NCBI GenBank assembly: GCA_036226585.1
Contig: CP108997.1
Location: 6,510,001 to 6,574,000 of the forward strand
Direction: 5' to 3'
Source of the DNA: Streptomyces sp. NBC_00708
GTDB lineage: Bacteria > Actinomycetota > Actinomycetes > Streptomycetales > Streptomycetaceae
Length of the DNA: 64,000 nucleotides
In this document: positions 26,059 to 35,201 of the stretch, piece by piece
How the letters are laid out: every line of letters starts with the position of its first letter
How positions within the stretch are numbered: the stretch's first letter is position 1
Position numbers and translations under genes: made by a program
The notes under the pieces: model-generated
The model's input: the letters and a program-made list of their open reading frames with translations, nothing else
What the model was told of the DNA's origin: nothing
The model's database searches: none

Positions 26059-27273
26059 TTGAGTACCGAAGCATTCGTCTACGACGCGATCCGCACCCCG
26101 CGCGGCCGGGGCAAGGCCAACGGCGCCCTGCACGGCACCAAGCCCATCGACCTCGTCGTCGGCCTGATCCACGAGATCCGCGCCCGCTTCCCCGGCCTGG
26201 ACCCGGCCGCGATCGACGACATCGTCCTCGGTGTGGTCAGCCCGCTCGGCGACCAGGGCTCCGACATCGCCCGGATCGCCGCCATCGCGGCCGGCCTGCC
26301 GGACACCGTCGCCGGCGTCCAGGAGAACCGCTTCTGTGCCTCGGGCCTGGAGGCCGTCAACCTCGCCGCAGCCAAGGTGCGTTCGGGCTGGGAGGACCTG
26401 ATCCTGGCGGGCGGCGTCGAGTCGATGTCCCGCGTGCCGATGGGCTCCGACGGCGGCGCCTGGGCCATGGACCCGATGACCAACTACGAGACCGGCTTCG
26501 CCCCGCAGGGCGTCGGCGCCGACCTCATCGCCACCATCGAGGGCTTCTCGCGCCGCGACGTCGACGAGTTCGCCGCGCTCTCCCAGGAGCGGGCCGCCGA
26601 GGCGTGGAAGGACAACCGCTTCGCGCGCTCCGTCGTCCCCGTCAAGGACCGCAACGGCCTCGTCGTCCTCGACCACGACGAGCACATGCGCCCCGGTACC
26701 ACCGCCGACTCCCTCGCCGCGCTGAAGCCCTCCTTCGCGACCATCGGCGAGATGGGCGGCTTCGACGCGGTGGCGCTGCAGAAGTACCACTGGGTCGAGA
26801 AGATCGACCACGTCCACCACGCGGGCAACTCCTCCGGCATCGTGGACGGCGCCGCCCTCGTCGCCATCGGCAACAAGGAGACCGGCGAGCGCTACGGCCT
26901 CACCCCGCGCGCCCGCATCGTCTCCGCCGCCGTCTCCGGCTCCGAACCCACCATCATGCTCACCGGCCCCGCCCCCGCCACCCGCAAGGCCCTCGCCAAG
27001 GCCGGGCTCACCATCGACGACATCGACCTGGTCGAGATCAACGAGGCCTTCGCCGGCGTCGTCCTGCGCTTCGCCCGGGACATGGGGCTCTCCCTCGACA
27101 AGATCAACGTCAACGGCGGCGCCATCGCGCTCGGCCACCCGCTGGGCGCCACCGGCGCGATGATCCTCGGCACCCTCATCGACGAACTGGAGCGCCGCGA
27201 CCAGCGCTACGGCCTCGCCACCCTGTGCGTGGGCGGCGGCATGGGCATCGCCACCGTCGTCGAGCGTCTCTGA
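26059..27273 (+). CDS. Acetyl-CoA acyltransferase (thiolase)
   Basis: A protein of 404 aa starting at a TTG (GAAAGG ahead), 52 bp after the dehydrogenase. The nucleophilic Cys lies in [21 protein letters not shown] gives the catalytic His and [10 protein letters not shown] the second Cys. It cleaves 3-ketoacyl-CoA with CoA to acetyl-CoA and a shortened acyl-CoA. Together with the gene at 27305 it should form the FadAB-type trifunctional complex. Confidence 0.94.
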   Translation: MSTEAFVYDAIRTPRGRGKANGALHGTKPIDLVVGLIHEIRARFPGLDPAAIDDIVLGVVSPLGDQGSDIARIAAIAAGLPDTVAGVQENRFCASGLEAVNLAAAKVRSGWEDLILAGGVESMSRVPMGSDGGAWAMDPMTNYETGFAPQGVGADLIATIEGFSRRDVDEFAALSQERAAEAWKDNRFARSVVPVKDRNGLVVLDHDEHMRPGTTADSLAALKPSFATIGEMGGFDAVALQKYHWVEKIDHVHHAGNSSGIVDGAALVAIGNKETGERYGLTPRARIVSAAVSGSEPTIMLTGPAPATRKALAKAGLTIDDIDLVEINEAFAGVVLRFARDMGLSLDKINVNGGAIALGHPLGATGAMILGTLIDELERRDQRYGLATLCVGGGMGIATVVERL

Positions 27274-27304
27274 CCGTCCCCCTTCCTACGGAGAAGACAA
27301 ACCC

Positions 27305-29476
27305 ATGACCGAGAGCACGACCATCCGCTGGGAACAGGACGAGACCGGCGTCGTCACCCTCGTACTGGACGACCCCAACCAGTCCGCCAACACGATGAAC
27401 CAGGCCTTCAAGGACTCCATCGCGGCCGTCGCCGACCGCGCCGAGGCCGAGAAGGACTCCATCCGGGGCATCATCTACACCTCCGCCAAGAAGACCTTCT
27501 TCGCCGGCGGCGACCTCAAGGAAATGATCAAAATCGGTCCGGAGAACGCGCAGCTCGCGTTCGACACCGGCACCGCCATCAAGAACTCGCTGCGCCGTAT
27601 CGAGACCCTCGGCAAGCCCGTCGTCGCCGCCATCAACGGCGCGGCCCTCGGCGGCGGTTACGAGATCGCGCTCGCCTCCCACCACCGCATCGCCCTCGAC
27701 GCGCCGGGCTCCCGCATCGGCCTGCCCGAGGTCACCCTCGGCCTGCTCCCCGCGGGCGGCGGCGTCACCCGCACCGTCCGCCTCATGGGCATCGCGGACG
27801 CCCTGCTCAAGGTCCTCCTCCAGGGCACCCAGTACACCCCGCGCCGCGCGCAGGAGAACGGCCTCGTCCACGAGGTCGCCGCCACGCCCGAGGAGATGCT
27901 GGAGAAGGCCCGCGCCTTCATCGACGCCCACCCCGAGTCCCAGCAGCCCTGGGACGTCAAGGGCTATCGGATCCCCGGCGGCACCCCGTCGAACCCGAAG
28001 TTCGCCGCGAACCTGCCGGCCTTCCCGTCGAACCTGAAGAAGCAGATCGCGGGCGCCCCCATGCCCGCGCCGCGCAACATCCTCGCCGCCGCCGTCGAGG
28101 GCTCGCAGGTCGACTTCGAGACCGCCCTGACCATCGAGGCCCGGTACTTCACCGAGCTGGTCACCGGCCAGGTCTCCAAGAACATGATCCAGGCGTTCTT
28201 CTTCGACCTCCAGGCCGTCAACTCCGGGGCCAGCCGCCCCAAGGGCATCGAGGAGCGCCAGGTCCGCAAGGTCGCCGTCCTCGGCGCCGGGATGATGGGC
28301 GCGGGCATCGCGTACTCCTGCGCCAAGGCCGGGATCGACGTCGTCCTCAAGGACGTCTCCGCCGAGGCCGCCGCCAAGGGCAAGGCGTACAGCGAGAAGC
28401 TGCTCGACAAGGCGCTCTCCCGGGGCCGTACGACCGAGGCCAAGCGCGACGAGCTGCTGGCGCGCATCACCCCGACCGGTGACGTGGCCGACCTCGCGGG
28501 CTGCGACGCGGTGATCGAGGCCGTCTTCGAGGACACCGCCCTCAAGCACAAGGTGTTCCAGGAGATCCAGGACGTCATCGAGCCCGACGCCCTGCTCTGC
28601 TCCAACACCTCGACCCTGCCGATCACCGTCCTCGCCGAGGGCGTCTCGCGCCCGGTCGACTTCATCGGGCTGCACTTCTTCTCGCCGGTCGACAAGATGC
28701 CGCTGGTCGAGATCATCAAGGGCGAGAAGACCGGGGACGAGGCGCTGGCCCGCGCGTTCGACCTGGTCCGCCGGATCAAGAAGACCCCGATCGTCGTCAA
28801 CGACTCGCGCGGCTTCTTCACCTCGCGCGTCATCGGCCAGTTCATCAACGAGGGCGTCGCCATGGTCGGCGAGGGCGTCGAGCCCGCCTCCGTCGAACAG
28901 GCCGCCGCGCAGGCCGGATACCCGGCCAAGGTGCTCTCCCTGATGGACGAGCTGACCCTCACCCTGCCGCGCAAGATCCGCAACGAGACCCGCAAGGCCG
29001 TCGAGGAGGCGGGCGGCACCTGGCCCGGCCACCCGGCGGACGAGGTGATCGACCGCATGGTCGACGCGTTCGGCCGCCCCGGCCGCAGCGGCGGCGCAGG
29101 CTTCTACGAGTACGACGAGAGCGGGAAGCGCACCCGCCTCTGGCCCGGTCTGCGCGAGCACTTCACCAAGCCGGACACCGAGATCTCGTTCACCGACATG
29201 CAGGAGCGCATGCTCTTCTCCGAGGCGCTGGACAGCGTCCGCTGCCTGGAGGAGAACGTCCTGATCACCGTCGCCGACGCCAACATCGGCTCCATCATGG
29301 GCATCGGCTTCCCGCCGTGGACCGGCGGCGTGCTCCAGTACATCAACGGGTACGAGGGCGGCCTGCCCGGCTTCGTGGCCCGCGCCCGGGAACTCGCCGA
29401 GCGCTACGGCGACCGCTTCCTGCCGCCCGCGCTGCTGGTCGAGAAGGCGGAGAAGGGCGAGACCTTCCACGACTGA
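27305..29476 (+). CDS. Multifunctional enoyl-CoA hydratase / 3-hydroxyacyl-CoA dehydrogenase (FadB/FadJ type)
   Basis: A protein of 723 aa with a GGAG site. The N-terminal crotonase domain (about 1-190) has KTFFAGGDLKEM and NGAALGGGYEIALASHHR. The dehydrogenase domain begins near 320 with VAVLGAGMMGAGIAYSCA (NAD fold), the catalytic His in GLHFFSPVDKMPLVEII and NDSRGFFTSRV. The C-terminal helical domain is also present. It hydrates 2-enoyl-CoA and oxidises the 3-hydroxy product. It is the last gene of the operon, which ends at a strong hairpin. Confidence 0.94.
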   Translation: MTESTTIRWEQDETGVVTLVLDDPNQSANTMNQAFKDSIAAVADRAEAEKDSIRGIIYTSAKKTFFAGGDLKEMIKIGPENAQLAFDTGTAIKNSLRRIETLGKPVVAAINGAALGGGYEIALASHHRIALDAPGSRIGLPEVTLGLLPAGGGVTRTVRLMGIADALLKVLLQGTQYTPRRAQENGLVHEVAATPEEMLEKARAFIDAHPESQQPWDVKGYRIPGGTPSNPKFAANLPAFPSNLKKQIAGAPMPAPRNILAAAVEGSQVDFETALTIEARYFTELVTGQVSKNMIQAFFFDLQAVNSGASRPKGIEERQVRKVAVLGAGMMGAGIAYSCAKAGIDVVLKDVSAEAAAKGKAYSEKLLDKALSRGRTTEAKRDELLARITPTGDVADLAGCDAVIEAVFEDTALKHKVFQEIQDVIEPDALLCSNTSTLPITVLAEGVSRPVDFIGLHFFSPVDKMPLVEIIKGEKTGDEALARAFDLVRRIKKTPIVVNDSRGFFTSRVIGQFINEGVAMVGEGVEPASVEQAAAQAGYPAKVLSLMDELTLTLPRKIRNETRKAVEEAGGTWPGHPADEVIDRMVDAFGRPGRSGGAGFYEYDESGKRTRLWPGLREHFTKPDTEISFTDMQERMLFSEALDSVRCLEENVLITVADANIGSIMGIGFPPWTGGVLQYINGYEGGLPGFVARARELAERYGDRFLPPALLVEKAEKGETFHD

Positions 29477-29491
29477 CCCGACGCGCCGTGT

Positions 29492-29523
29492 GCCGTACCG
29501 CCCTTGCACCGGGGCGGTACGGC
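29492..29523. terminator. Bidirectional hairpin terminator
   Basis: GCCGTACCGCCC pairs with GGGCGGTACGGC (12 perfect bp, 8-base loop) between the convergent ends of the beta-oxidation operon and the MerR gene. Confidence 0.8.
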
Positions 29524-29528
29524 CGCGT

Positions 29529-30260
29529 TCATTCGGCGGTGAACGCGGCCCGCAGCTCCTCCTTCAGCGACCGCTGGAAGGCGGTCACCAGGGCCTGGAG
29601 CACCATCGGCTGCATGTGCGCCGACAGCGACTTCATCGCCTTGACGTGCTCGGGGTCCGATTCCCGCTCCCGGTACGGATTCCACACCTCGTCCCGGAAG
29701 AGCCGGGTCAGCTCCTGCGCGGCCGAGCGGGTGTGCTCCAGCAGGACCGTACGGGCGGCGAGGATCGTCTCGTGCGCGATCGGCACGTCCAGCAGCTCCA
29801 CGCCGAGCCGCAGCAGCCCCGGATCCAGCCGGAAGACCCCGTCGTCGGGCGCGGACCGCTCCAGCACGCCCATCGCGGCCAGCCGGTCGAGGTCCTGCTC
29901 GCTCAGCGGCCGGCCCGCCCGCCGCTCCAGCTCCGCCCGCGAGGCGTCCTCCGCCGAGTCCGGCGCCCAGGACGCGACCAGGGCGCGGTGGATGGCCAGA
30001 TCGTGGGCGCTGAGGTCGGGCGGCAGCTGCTCCAGGTACCGTTCGATCGCGGCGAGCGTCATGCCCTGGTGCTGGAGCTCCTCGATCAGTGCCAGCCGCG
30101 AGAGGTGGTCGTGCCCGTAGTGCCCGACCCGGCGCGGCCCGATCACCGGGGGCGGCAGCAGCCCACGGGTGCTGTAGAACCGCACCGTGCGCACGGTCAC
30201 CCCGGCGCGAGCCGCCAGCTCGTCGACGGTGAGCTTGGGCTCCTCGGCCTCGGTCGCCAT
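29529..30260 (-). CDS. MerR-family transcriptional regulator
   Basis: A protein of 243 aa. The ATG at 30260 has GAGGAGCGG ahead. The N-terminal DNA-binding domain LTVDELAARAGVTVRTVRFYSTRGLLPPP is followed by the GHYGHDHLSRLALIEELQHQGM wing. An all-helical effector domain of about 150 residues has no metal-binding Cys, so it senses an organic ligand or a protein. It faces the beta-oxidation operon and may control it, but the orientation is not proof. Its promoter lies in 30261-30345, near a GCAACAGTATTGC dyad. Confidence 0.9.
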   Translation of the reverse strand: MATEAEEPKLTVDELAARAGVTVRTVRFYSTRGLLPPPVIGPRRVGHYGHDHLSRLALIEELQHQGMTLAAIERYLEQLPPDLSAHDLAIHRALVASWAPDSAEDASRAELERRAGRPLSEQDLDRLAAMGVLERSAPDDGVFRLDPGLLRLGVELLDVPIAHETILAARTVLLEHTRSAAQELTRLFRDEVWNPYRERESDPEHVKAMKSLSAHMQPMVLQALVTAFQRSLKEELRAAFTAE

Positions 30261-30345
30261 TTCCGCTCCTCGTGTCCGGTGCTGCGAACGGGCCGCGATG
30301 CGCGCGCCCCGCCCGGTGCAACAGTATTGCTGTCTCACCATCGAT

Positions 30346-30567
30346 GTGAAAGTGGTGACCGGCGGCTGTCAGGGGGGAGCCCGCTACGAGGCCATCGACG
30401 CGGGACTCGCCGCCGTGGCCCGCCACGCGCTGGAGCTGGGCGCCTTTGTGCACATGCCCCGGACCGGCTGCGGGCTCGCGGGCGGTACGTGGTCGCGGAT
30501 CGAGCCGCTCATTGAAACCCGGTTGACCGGCCGGGGCCTGTCTGTGAGCGTGTACGACTTCGACTGA
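30346..30567 (+). pseudogene. Truncated macro-domain protein (C-terminal half only)
   Basis: The frame encodes RYEAIDAGLAAVARHALE, then FVHMPRTGCGLAGGTWSRIE and a VYDFD end. This is the second half of the small macro-domain proteins (about 150 aa) that bind or hydrolyse ADP-ribose. The first half, with the ADP-ribose-binding Asn/Asp loop, is missing: upstream the frame enters the MerR promoter and coding region. A 73-aa product could be made from GTG 30346, but it has no good ribosome-binding site and would lack part of the pocket. It is best read as a remnant. Confidence 0.7.
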
Positions 30568-30596
30568 GCCCCGGCCGGGGCGTCCGAGGGGGAGCG

Positions 30597-31571
30597 ATGA
30601 CGGAGAGCGGCACCGGCGTGCCCGGATATGCATTCAGGGCCTACCGGGGCGCCCCGGACCACGAGGCGATGGCCGCCGTGCGGGCCGGCAGCGCGGAGCA
30701 CGATGGGCTCGACGCCGATTCGGTCGTGGAGGGGCTGCCCGACGCCGAGGAGATCGGCACGGCGTCCGCCGCCCTCGTGGACCCGGCCCGCGACCAGGTC
30801 CTCGTCGAACACGACGGCGCGGTCGTCGGCTACGCGGCCGTCCGCTGGTGGCGGGAGCGGGACGGGACCTGGCTCTATCTGCACCGCGGACACCTGCTGC
30901 CCGGACACCGGGGACGCGGCGTCGGGTCGGCCATGGTCGCGTGGGCCGAGGAGCACATCCGCCGGCGCGTCGCGGAGCAGGGCACGGCGCAGTCGGCGGT
31001 CTTCGGTGCCAACGCCATGGCCGGGGAACGGGAGGCCGCGCGGCTGCTGACGGACACCGGGTACCAGCGCGTCTTCAGCCTCGTGGAGCTGGAGCTGCCG
31101 GACCTGGGCGCGCTGCCGGGCCCCGCCGGGCCGCCGGCCGGCATCCGGCTCGGGCCCATCGGCCCGGACAGCTACCGCTCGGCCTGGCGGACGGTCGTCG
31201 ACTCGTACCGGGAGGCCGGCTTCACCGAGGAGTGGCCGTACGCACGCTTCGTGGCCACGGCGGACCCGGCCTGCTGGCGGGCCGCCTGGCAGGGCGAGGA
31301 GATGGCGGGCGTCGCCCTGTGCTCGCTCCGCGCCCGCGACCGCACCATGGGCGAGGTCGAGGAGCTGAGCGTCCGCGACCGGTCCAGGCGGCTCGGCGTC
31401 GGACGCGCCGTCCTCCTCGAGGGCCTGCGCGCCCTGCGCGACCACGGGGCCACCCGCGCCCGTCTGTACACCGGGACCGCCAACCCGTACCGCTCGTACG
31501 ACCTCTACGAGAGCGTCGGCTTCCGGCGCCGCAACGAGTACGTGCGCTACCGCAAGCCCCTGCGGGGCTGA
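30597..31571 (+). CDS. Tandem GNAT-family N-acetyltransferase
   Basis: A protein of 324 aa with a GGGGGAG site. It has two GNAT folds. The first (about 10-160) has LYLHRGHLLPGHRGRGVGSAMV, a Q/RxxGxG/A acetyl-CoA loop. The second (about 175-320) has SVRDRSRRLGVGRAVLLEGL and the closing NPYRSYDLYESVGFRRRNEY. The family transfers acetyl groups from acetyl-CoA to amines; double-domain members include mycothiol synthase-like and antibiotic-modifying proteins. The substrate is unknown. It is intact although it lies between gene remnants. Confidence 0.88.
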   Translation: MTESGTGVPGYAFRAYRGAPDHEAMAAVRAGSAEHDGLDADSVVEGLPDAEEIGTASAALVDPARDQVLVEHDGAVVGYAAVRWWRERDGTWLYLHRGHLLPGHRGRGVGSAMVAWAEEHIRRRVAEQGTAQSAVFGANAMAGEREAARLLTDTGYQRVFSLVELELPDLGALPGPAGPPAGIRLGPIGPDSYRSAWRTVVDSYREAGFTEEWPYARFVATADPACWRAAWQGEEMAGVALCSLRARDRTMGEVEELSVRDRSRRLGVGRAVLLEGLRALRDHGATRARLYTGTANPYRSYDLYESVGFRRRNEYVRYRKPLRG

Positions 31572-31628
31572 CAGGCCGTCCCGTCCGGCCCGATAACCTG
31601 ACCGCCGTCGACGGGAAGGGGCGGGCCA

Positions 31629-32345
31629 GTGACGGGTGGCGGGGCGGGAGCGGCCGGGCCGCCGGAGGGTGCGCGACCGCGGGAACAGGCGGACGCGTCC
31701 CTGCTGACGCTGCTCGGCCTCGGGCCCGAGGAGGACGCGGTCCACCGGATGCTCGTGGACCGCCGCGGTCGATCATCTCGGCGTCCACCTCTTCGTGGTT
31801 GTCCGCGAAGCTGAGCACCGGGGGCACGTGACGTCCGCACCGTCGTGGAGCGGGAGTGGCTGGAGGACCCGCAGGCCGCCCATCTGCTGGCCTCCTGCGT
31901 CGCCCAGGGCCAGCACATCTCCGTCACCGAGAAGCTCCCGATCAAGCTCGCCATCGTGGACCGCCGCATCGCCCTGCTGCCCCTGGACCCGGAGCGCGAG
32001 ACCGAGCCGGTGGCGCTCGTCGTGCACCGCACGGGCCTGCTCACCGCTCTGGTCTCGCTCTTCGAGCAGCACTTCGAGCGGGGCAGGCGGCTGAACCTGT
32101 CCGGTGCCGAGGAGAGCGCCGAACACGGACTGGAGGCGATCGACCGGCAGATCGTGGCCCTGCTCCACATCGGCCTGACCGACGCCGCGATCGCCCGTCA
32201 GCTCGGCATGGGGCACCGCACCGTCCAGCGCCGGCTGCACGCGCTGATGGACGAGGTGGGTGCGGCGACCCGGTTCCAGCTCGGCTGGCGCGCGGCGCGC
32301 GTCGGGTGGCTGCCCGGCGGACCGGACAACTCGGTGGAACCGTAA
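31629..32345 (+). pseudogene. Broken TrmB/LuxR-type regulator with internal deletion and inversion
   Basis: The N-terminal piece (31629 to about 31766) encodes SLLTLLGLGPEEDAVHRMLV, the usual start of TrmB-like LuxR regulators. The C-terminal piece (from about 31829 to 32345) encodes DVRTVVEREWLEDPQAAHLL and, at the end, a LuxR-type helix-turn-helix (IVALLHIGLTDAAIARQLGM, then RTVQRRLHALM). Between them lies a block in the wrong orientation (separate entry), and roughly 100 codons are missing. The C-terminal frame could still be read from GTG 31845 (166 aa), which gives a DNA-binding fragment without its sensor half. Confidence 0.75.
31766..31828 (-). other. Inverted coding segment inside the regulator pseudogene
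   Basis: Read on the minus strand this block encodes HVPPVLSFADNHEEVDAEMIDRG, a natural part of the same regulator family. If it is turned round and joined to the base after 31828, the sequence reads AEMIDRG-DVRTVVEREW in one frame. The breakpoints fall in two 6-bp palindromes, CCGCGG (31763-31768) and CACGTG (31825-31830). The exact ends are uncertain by a few bases because of the palindromes. Confidence 0.72.
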
Positions 32346-32489
32346 CGCTTCCGAGGCGCAATCGCGCCACGGCGCCTTCACGCCACTGGGATTCCTTGTC
32401 CGCCCGTCTCCCCATGACGAACGATCAGCACGTCAACGCCCCGGGCCGCCCCAACGGCTCCGGGCGACGGTGTGCGAGGGGGAGGTCCC

Positions 32490-32906
32490 GTGAGACGAAC
32501 GAGTGGGCTGCGAATACTGGCGCCCGAGGCGGCCACCGCGCCCGTGGGCGTCACCCCGGCGATGACCCAGGGCCTGGACAGGAGTGCCCGCCGGGGTACC
32601 CCGGCCGAGGCCGCCCGCGCCCATCTGAAGGCGCACCAGGACACGTACAAGGTCCCGGTCTCCGATCTGAAGACGGTCAGGACCACCGAGGAGGGCACAC
32701 AGTCCTCGGTGCGCTTCCAGCAGAAGCACGACGGTGTCCCCGTGTTCGGCGCCGAGTACGCGGTGCAGACGCAGGCGGCCGGCGGCGGCCAGCAGGTCAC
32801 CTCCGCGACCGGCACCCTCTACACGGACCTCACGGTCCCGACCACCGCCAACGTGAGCGAAGCCACCGCGAGGCAGCGGATGTTCACCCTGGACGGCTCG
32901 CCATGA
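32490..32906 (+). pseudogene. Remnant of a secreted M4-type metalloprotease: propeptide (FTP) only
   Basis: A frame of 138 aa from a GTG with a perfect GGAGG site. The start (RRTSGLRILAPEAATAPVGV) looks like a decayed signal peptide. AEAARAHLKAHQDTYKV and SSVRFQQKHDGVPVFGAEYA are the fungalysin/thermolysin propeptide domain. VSEATARQRMFTL begins the PepSY part and then stops. The catalytic domain (HExxH, about 300 residues) is absent. It therefore cannot be a protease; a free propeptide acting as an inhibitor is possible but less likely than decay. Confidence 0.7.
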
Positions 32907-33373
32907 AGCACGGCCGGATCGCCTGGGCCGGCGGCGACGGCACGTACGTGTACGTCCACGACATCGCCAAGGGCACCCCGCAGACCAAGCGGATCACCGG
33001 CTTCCTCTTCGACTCCGTCTCGGACATCCAGCTCACCTCGGACCGGGTGTTCTGGCGGGAGACCGGCGGCTTCCTGATCCCGAGCACCGGCTTCGTCTCG
33101 GCCCCCCTGGACGACCTCTCCCGGGCGGCGAAGCTGCGCTACCCGTCGAGCGTCTTCCTCGGTCAGTTCTCCGTCAACGAGAAGTACTTCGCGTACTCGA
33201 CGTTCGACCTCTGGGGCGCGCTCGGCTCCTGGTCCGGCCCCGGCAAGGCGAAGGTCGCCACGGTCGACGACGTGCTCGCCGGCGTCGACGGGTTCAGCCG
33301 GGTCTCCTGCTCCTCCGGCGCCCAGCTGGCCCCGCCCCGGCCTGTTACGGGAGTACGCCGCGTGTCACTCTGA
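32903..33373 (+). pseudogene. Orphan beta-propeller-like fragment
   Basis: A frame of 156 aa from an ATG overlapping the previous stop (ATGA). GRIAWAGGDGTYVYVHDIA, DIQLTSDRVFWRE and NEKYFAYSTFDLWGALGSW are repeats of the WD/TolB-like kind. The last residues (SSGAQLAPPRPVTGVRRVSL) do not continue the pattern. There is no ribosome-binding site and no signal. It looks like the middle or end of a larger secreted protein joined by recombination to the protease remnant. Function is unknown. Confidence 0.5.
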
Positions 33374-33417
33374 TCCGGCTCCTATCGTGGGGCGGACCGG
33401 CGGAACAGGGAGGGCCC

Positions 33418-34050
33418 ATGACGGCACGTGACACCGGCGGGGCGGCCCCCGCCTTCGGGACCGTGGGAGCCACGACGCCCTCCGACGCGCTGGGGGAGCA
33501 GATCCTCGATGCCGCGCGTGAGCAGTTCATGACCTTCGGGCTGCGCCGCTCGACCGTCGACGACGTCGCCAAGCGGGCCGGGGTCTCCCGGGTGACGGTG
33601 TACCGGCGGATCGGCGGCAAGGACAGCCTGGTCTCGGCGTGCCTGCTGCGCGAGTACCGCCGGTTCGTCGTGGAGGTCGACGAGGCCGTGGCCGCGCTGC
33701 CCACGACGGAGGACCGGCTCGTCGAGGGCTTCGCCGCCGTGCTGCGGCACATCCGCGAACACCCGCTCATCGGCGGGCTGCTGCGCCTGGAGCCCGAGAC
33801 CATGCTGCCCTTCCTCACCGTGGAGAGCGGCCCCGCCTTCCTCGCGATCCGCGGCTACCTGGCCGGGCGGCTGCGCGAGGTACGGCGCCTGGAGGGCGGA
33901 CCGGAGACCGACCCGACACCCGTCGCCGAACTCATGGTCCGGATCACCGTCTCCTTCCTCCTCAACCCGGTCAGCTGCTTCGAACTCGACGACGACGCCC
34001 AGGTCCGCGACTTCGCCCGCCGCTGCCTGGTCCCGCTGCTCGCCGCCTGA
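33418..34050 (+). CDS. TetR-family transcriptional regulator
   Basis: A protein of 210 aa with a GGGAGGG site. The N-terminal helix-turn-helix EQFMTFGLRRSTVDDVAKRAGVSRVTVYRRIGGKDSL is typical. The rest is a helical ligand domain. It converges with the DUF2236 gene (9 bp between stops), and a likely target is the divergent DUF2236 promoter region at 34963-35201. Homologues often sit beside DUF2236 genes, but I infer the link from position only. Confidence 0.92.
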   Translation: MTARDTGGAAPAFGTVGATTPSDALGEQILDAAREQFMTFGLRRSTVDDVAKRAGVSRVTVYRRIGGKDSLVSACLLREYRRFVVEVDEAVAALPTTEDRLVEGFAAVLRHIREHPLIGGLLRLEPETMLPFLTVESGPAFLAIRGYLAGRLREVRRLEGGPETDPTPVAELMVRITVSFLLNPVSCFELDDDAQVRDFARRCLVPLLAA

Positions 34051-34059
34051 CCGGGTACC

Positions 34060-34962
34060 TCAGCCGCGCTCCGGCCCCGGCCGGACAGCGGTCTCGTCCG
34101 GCAGCGGCTCCAGCGGCCGGCTGCGCGCCCAGTGCGGCCCGAGGTCGTCCAGCCGCCAGCCGAAGGGGTACGAACGCGGCTGCGGCCGGGACGGGAACCG
34201 GCGCGGCCGGGCCGGCATCCCCCGTACGCACCGCGCCCGCAGCCGCAGCGCCGCCGACGCCGAGGTCCGCACCCACCGGGGCTGCGGCCGGAAGCCCAGC
34301 GCCTTCAGCAGCGGTTCGTCCAGCAGCGCCAGCGAGAACCGGGCGACCAGGGGACGCAGCGGGCGCGGGTACCAGCTCGCCATCACCCGGAACGTGGCGC
34401 TCGCCACCCGCCGGTTCGCCGGGTCGTACGCGAACATCCGCTGCTCGTACGCGTCGAGAAGCCGCTCGAACCCCGCATAGGTCTCGGGGACGTCCTCGAT
34501 GCCCATCATCGCCCCCGTCCTGCGCCCCGCCTCCGCCAGGGCCTGCACCTCCTGCGCGCACAGCGGGCGCCAACCGTACCGGTCGATCCAGCGTTTCGGG
34601 CCCACGACCGTCGTCGCGAGCACGTAGCGGAAGTCGTCGTTCGGGATGCGGTACCTGCCGTGGATGCGGTTCAGGTGCCGCGCCGCCGCCCGTCCCCGCT
34701 CCGAGTCGAACCCGTCGGCGGCCATCTCGTACCCGATCAGCACCGTGTCGTCGTACCGCTTCTGTCCGTTGCGCTCGAACTCCTGGGTGCGGTCGAGGAG
34801 TACGGAGATCCGGGGGACGCCGTAGTCGCGCAGGAACGCCACGCTCACGCCCTGGCGGTAGTCCCAGGGGAACTCGTACTGCGAGATCAGCCGGAGGATC
34901 TCGGCGTAGTCCCGCGCCGGATCCATCCGGCGGATCTCACGCAGGCGGCTGTACCGGCCCAT
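34060..34962 (-). CDS. DUF2236/MpaB-like oxygenase family protein
   Basis: A protein of 300 aa from an ATG with GGAGGG ahead; the open frame reaches 35052 without support. Motifs are YEFPWDYRQGVSVAFLRDYGVPRIS, RYRIPNDDFRYVLATTVVGPKRWIDRYGWRPL and a C-terminal PRPLRPLVARFSLALLDEP block. The family includes MpaB and latex-clearing protein, helical proteins of which some bind haem b and cleave or oxidise lipids and terpenoids. This one carries the DFRYVLATTVV-type core. The substrate is unknown. It is divergent from a second family member. Confidence 0.8.
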   Translation of the reverse strand: MGRYSRLREIRRMDPARDYAEILRLISQYEFPWDYRQGVSVAFLRDYGVPRISVLLDRTQEFERNGQKRYDDTVLIGYEMAADGFDSERGRAAARHLNRIHGRYRIPNDDFRYVLATTVVGPKRWIDRYGWRPLCAQEVQALAEAGRRTGAMMGIEDVPETYAGFERLLDAYEQRMFAYDPANRRVASATFRVMASWYPRPLRPLVARFSLALLDEPLLKALGFRPQPRWVRTSASAALRLRARCVRGMPARPRRFPSRPQPRSYPFGWRLDDLGPHWARSRPLEPLPDETAVRPGPERG

Positions 34963-35201
34963 GGTGCGCCCTCCTGTCCGTGTCCGGAATGGCGCGCCCC
35001 AACAAGCGTGTGACACAGGCGATATGACGGGGCGTTCGATCCCGGGAGTCAAAGTTACAAATACTATCGACTTGTTTCATCGGCTCCGTCAACACCGCGG
35101 AACGGGAGCCCGCTGCGCACGCCCCGCGCACGGCTCGCATACTGGATCACATGGGGCCGGGCGCTTCGGTCCGGTGCCCGTCGAGCGGCCGGGAGTACGG
35201 G
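34963..35201. promoter_or_regulatory. AT-rich divergent promoter region between two DUF2236 genes
   Basis: In the middle, about 35049-35080, the composition changes sharply to AT-rich (AAAGTTACAAATAC, then ATCGACTTG), unlike anything nearby. AAGT and ACTT at its ends form a weak dyad. The two promoters, and possibly the operator of the TetR protein at 33418, should lie here. No confident -10/-35 pair could be fixed. Confidence 0.4.

Noticed and set aside
32490-33373. One fused gene of protease propeptide and propeller
   Set aside because: The two parts are in different frames with an ATGA overlap and belong to unrelated families, so I list them as separate remnants.
34963-35201. Possible RNA gene or transferred insert in the AT-rich spacer
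   Set aside because: There is no tRNA fold, no strong hairpin and no flanking repeat. A promoter region is enough to explain it.
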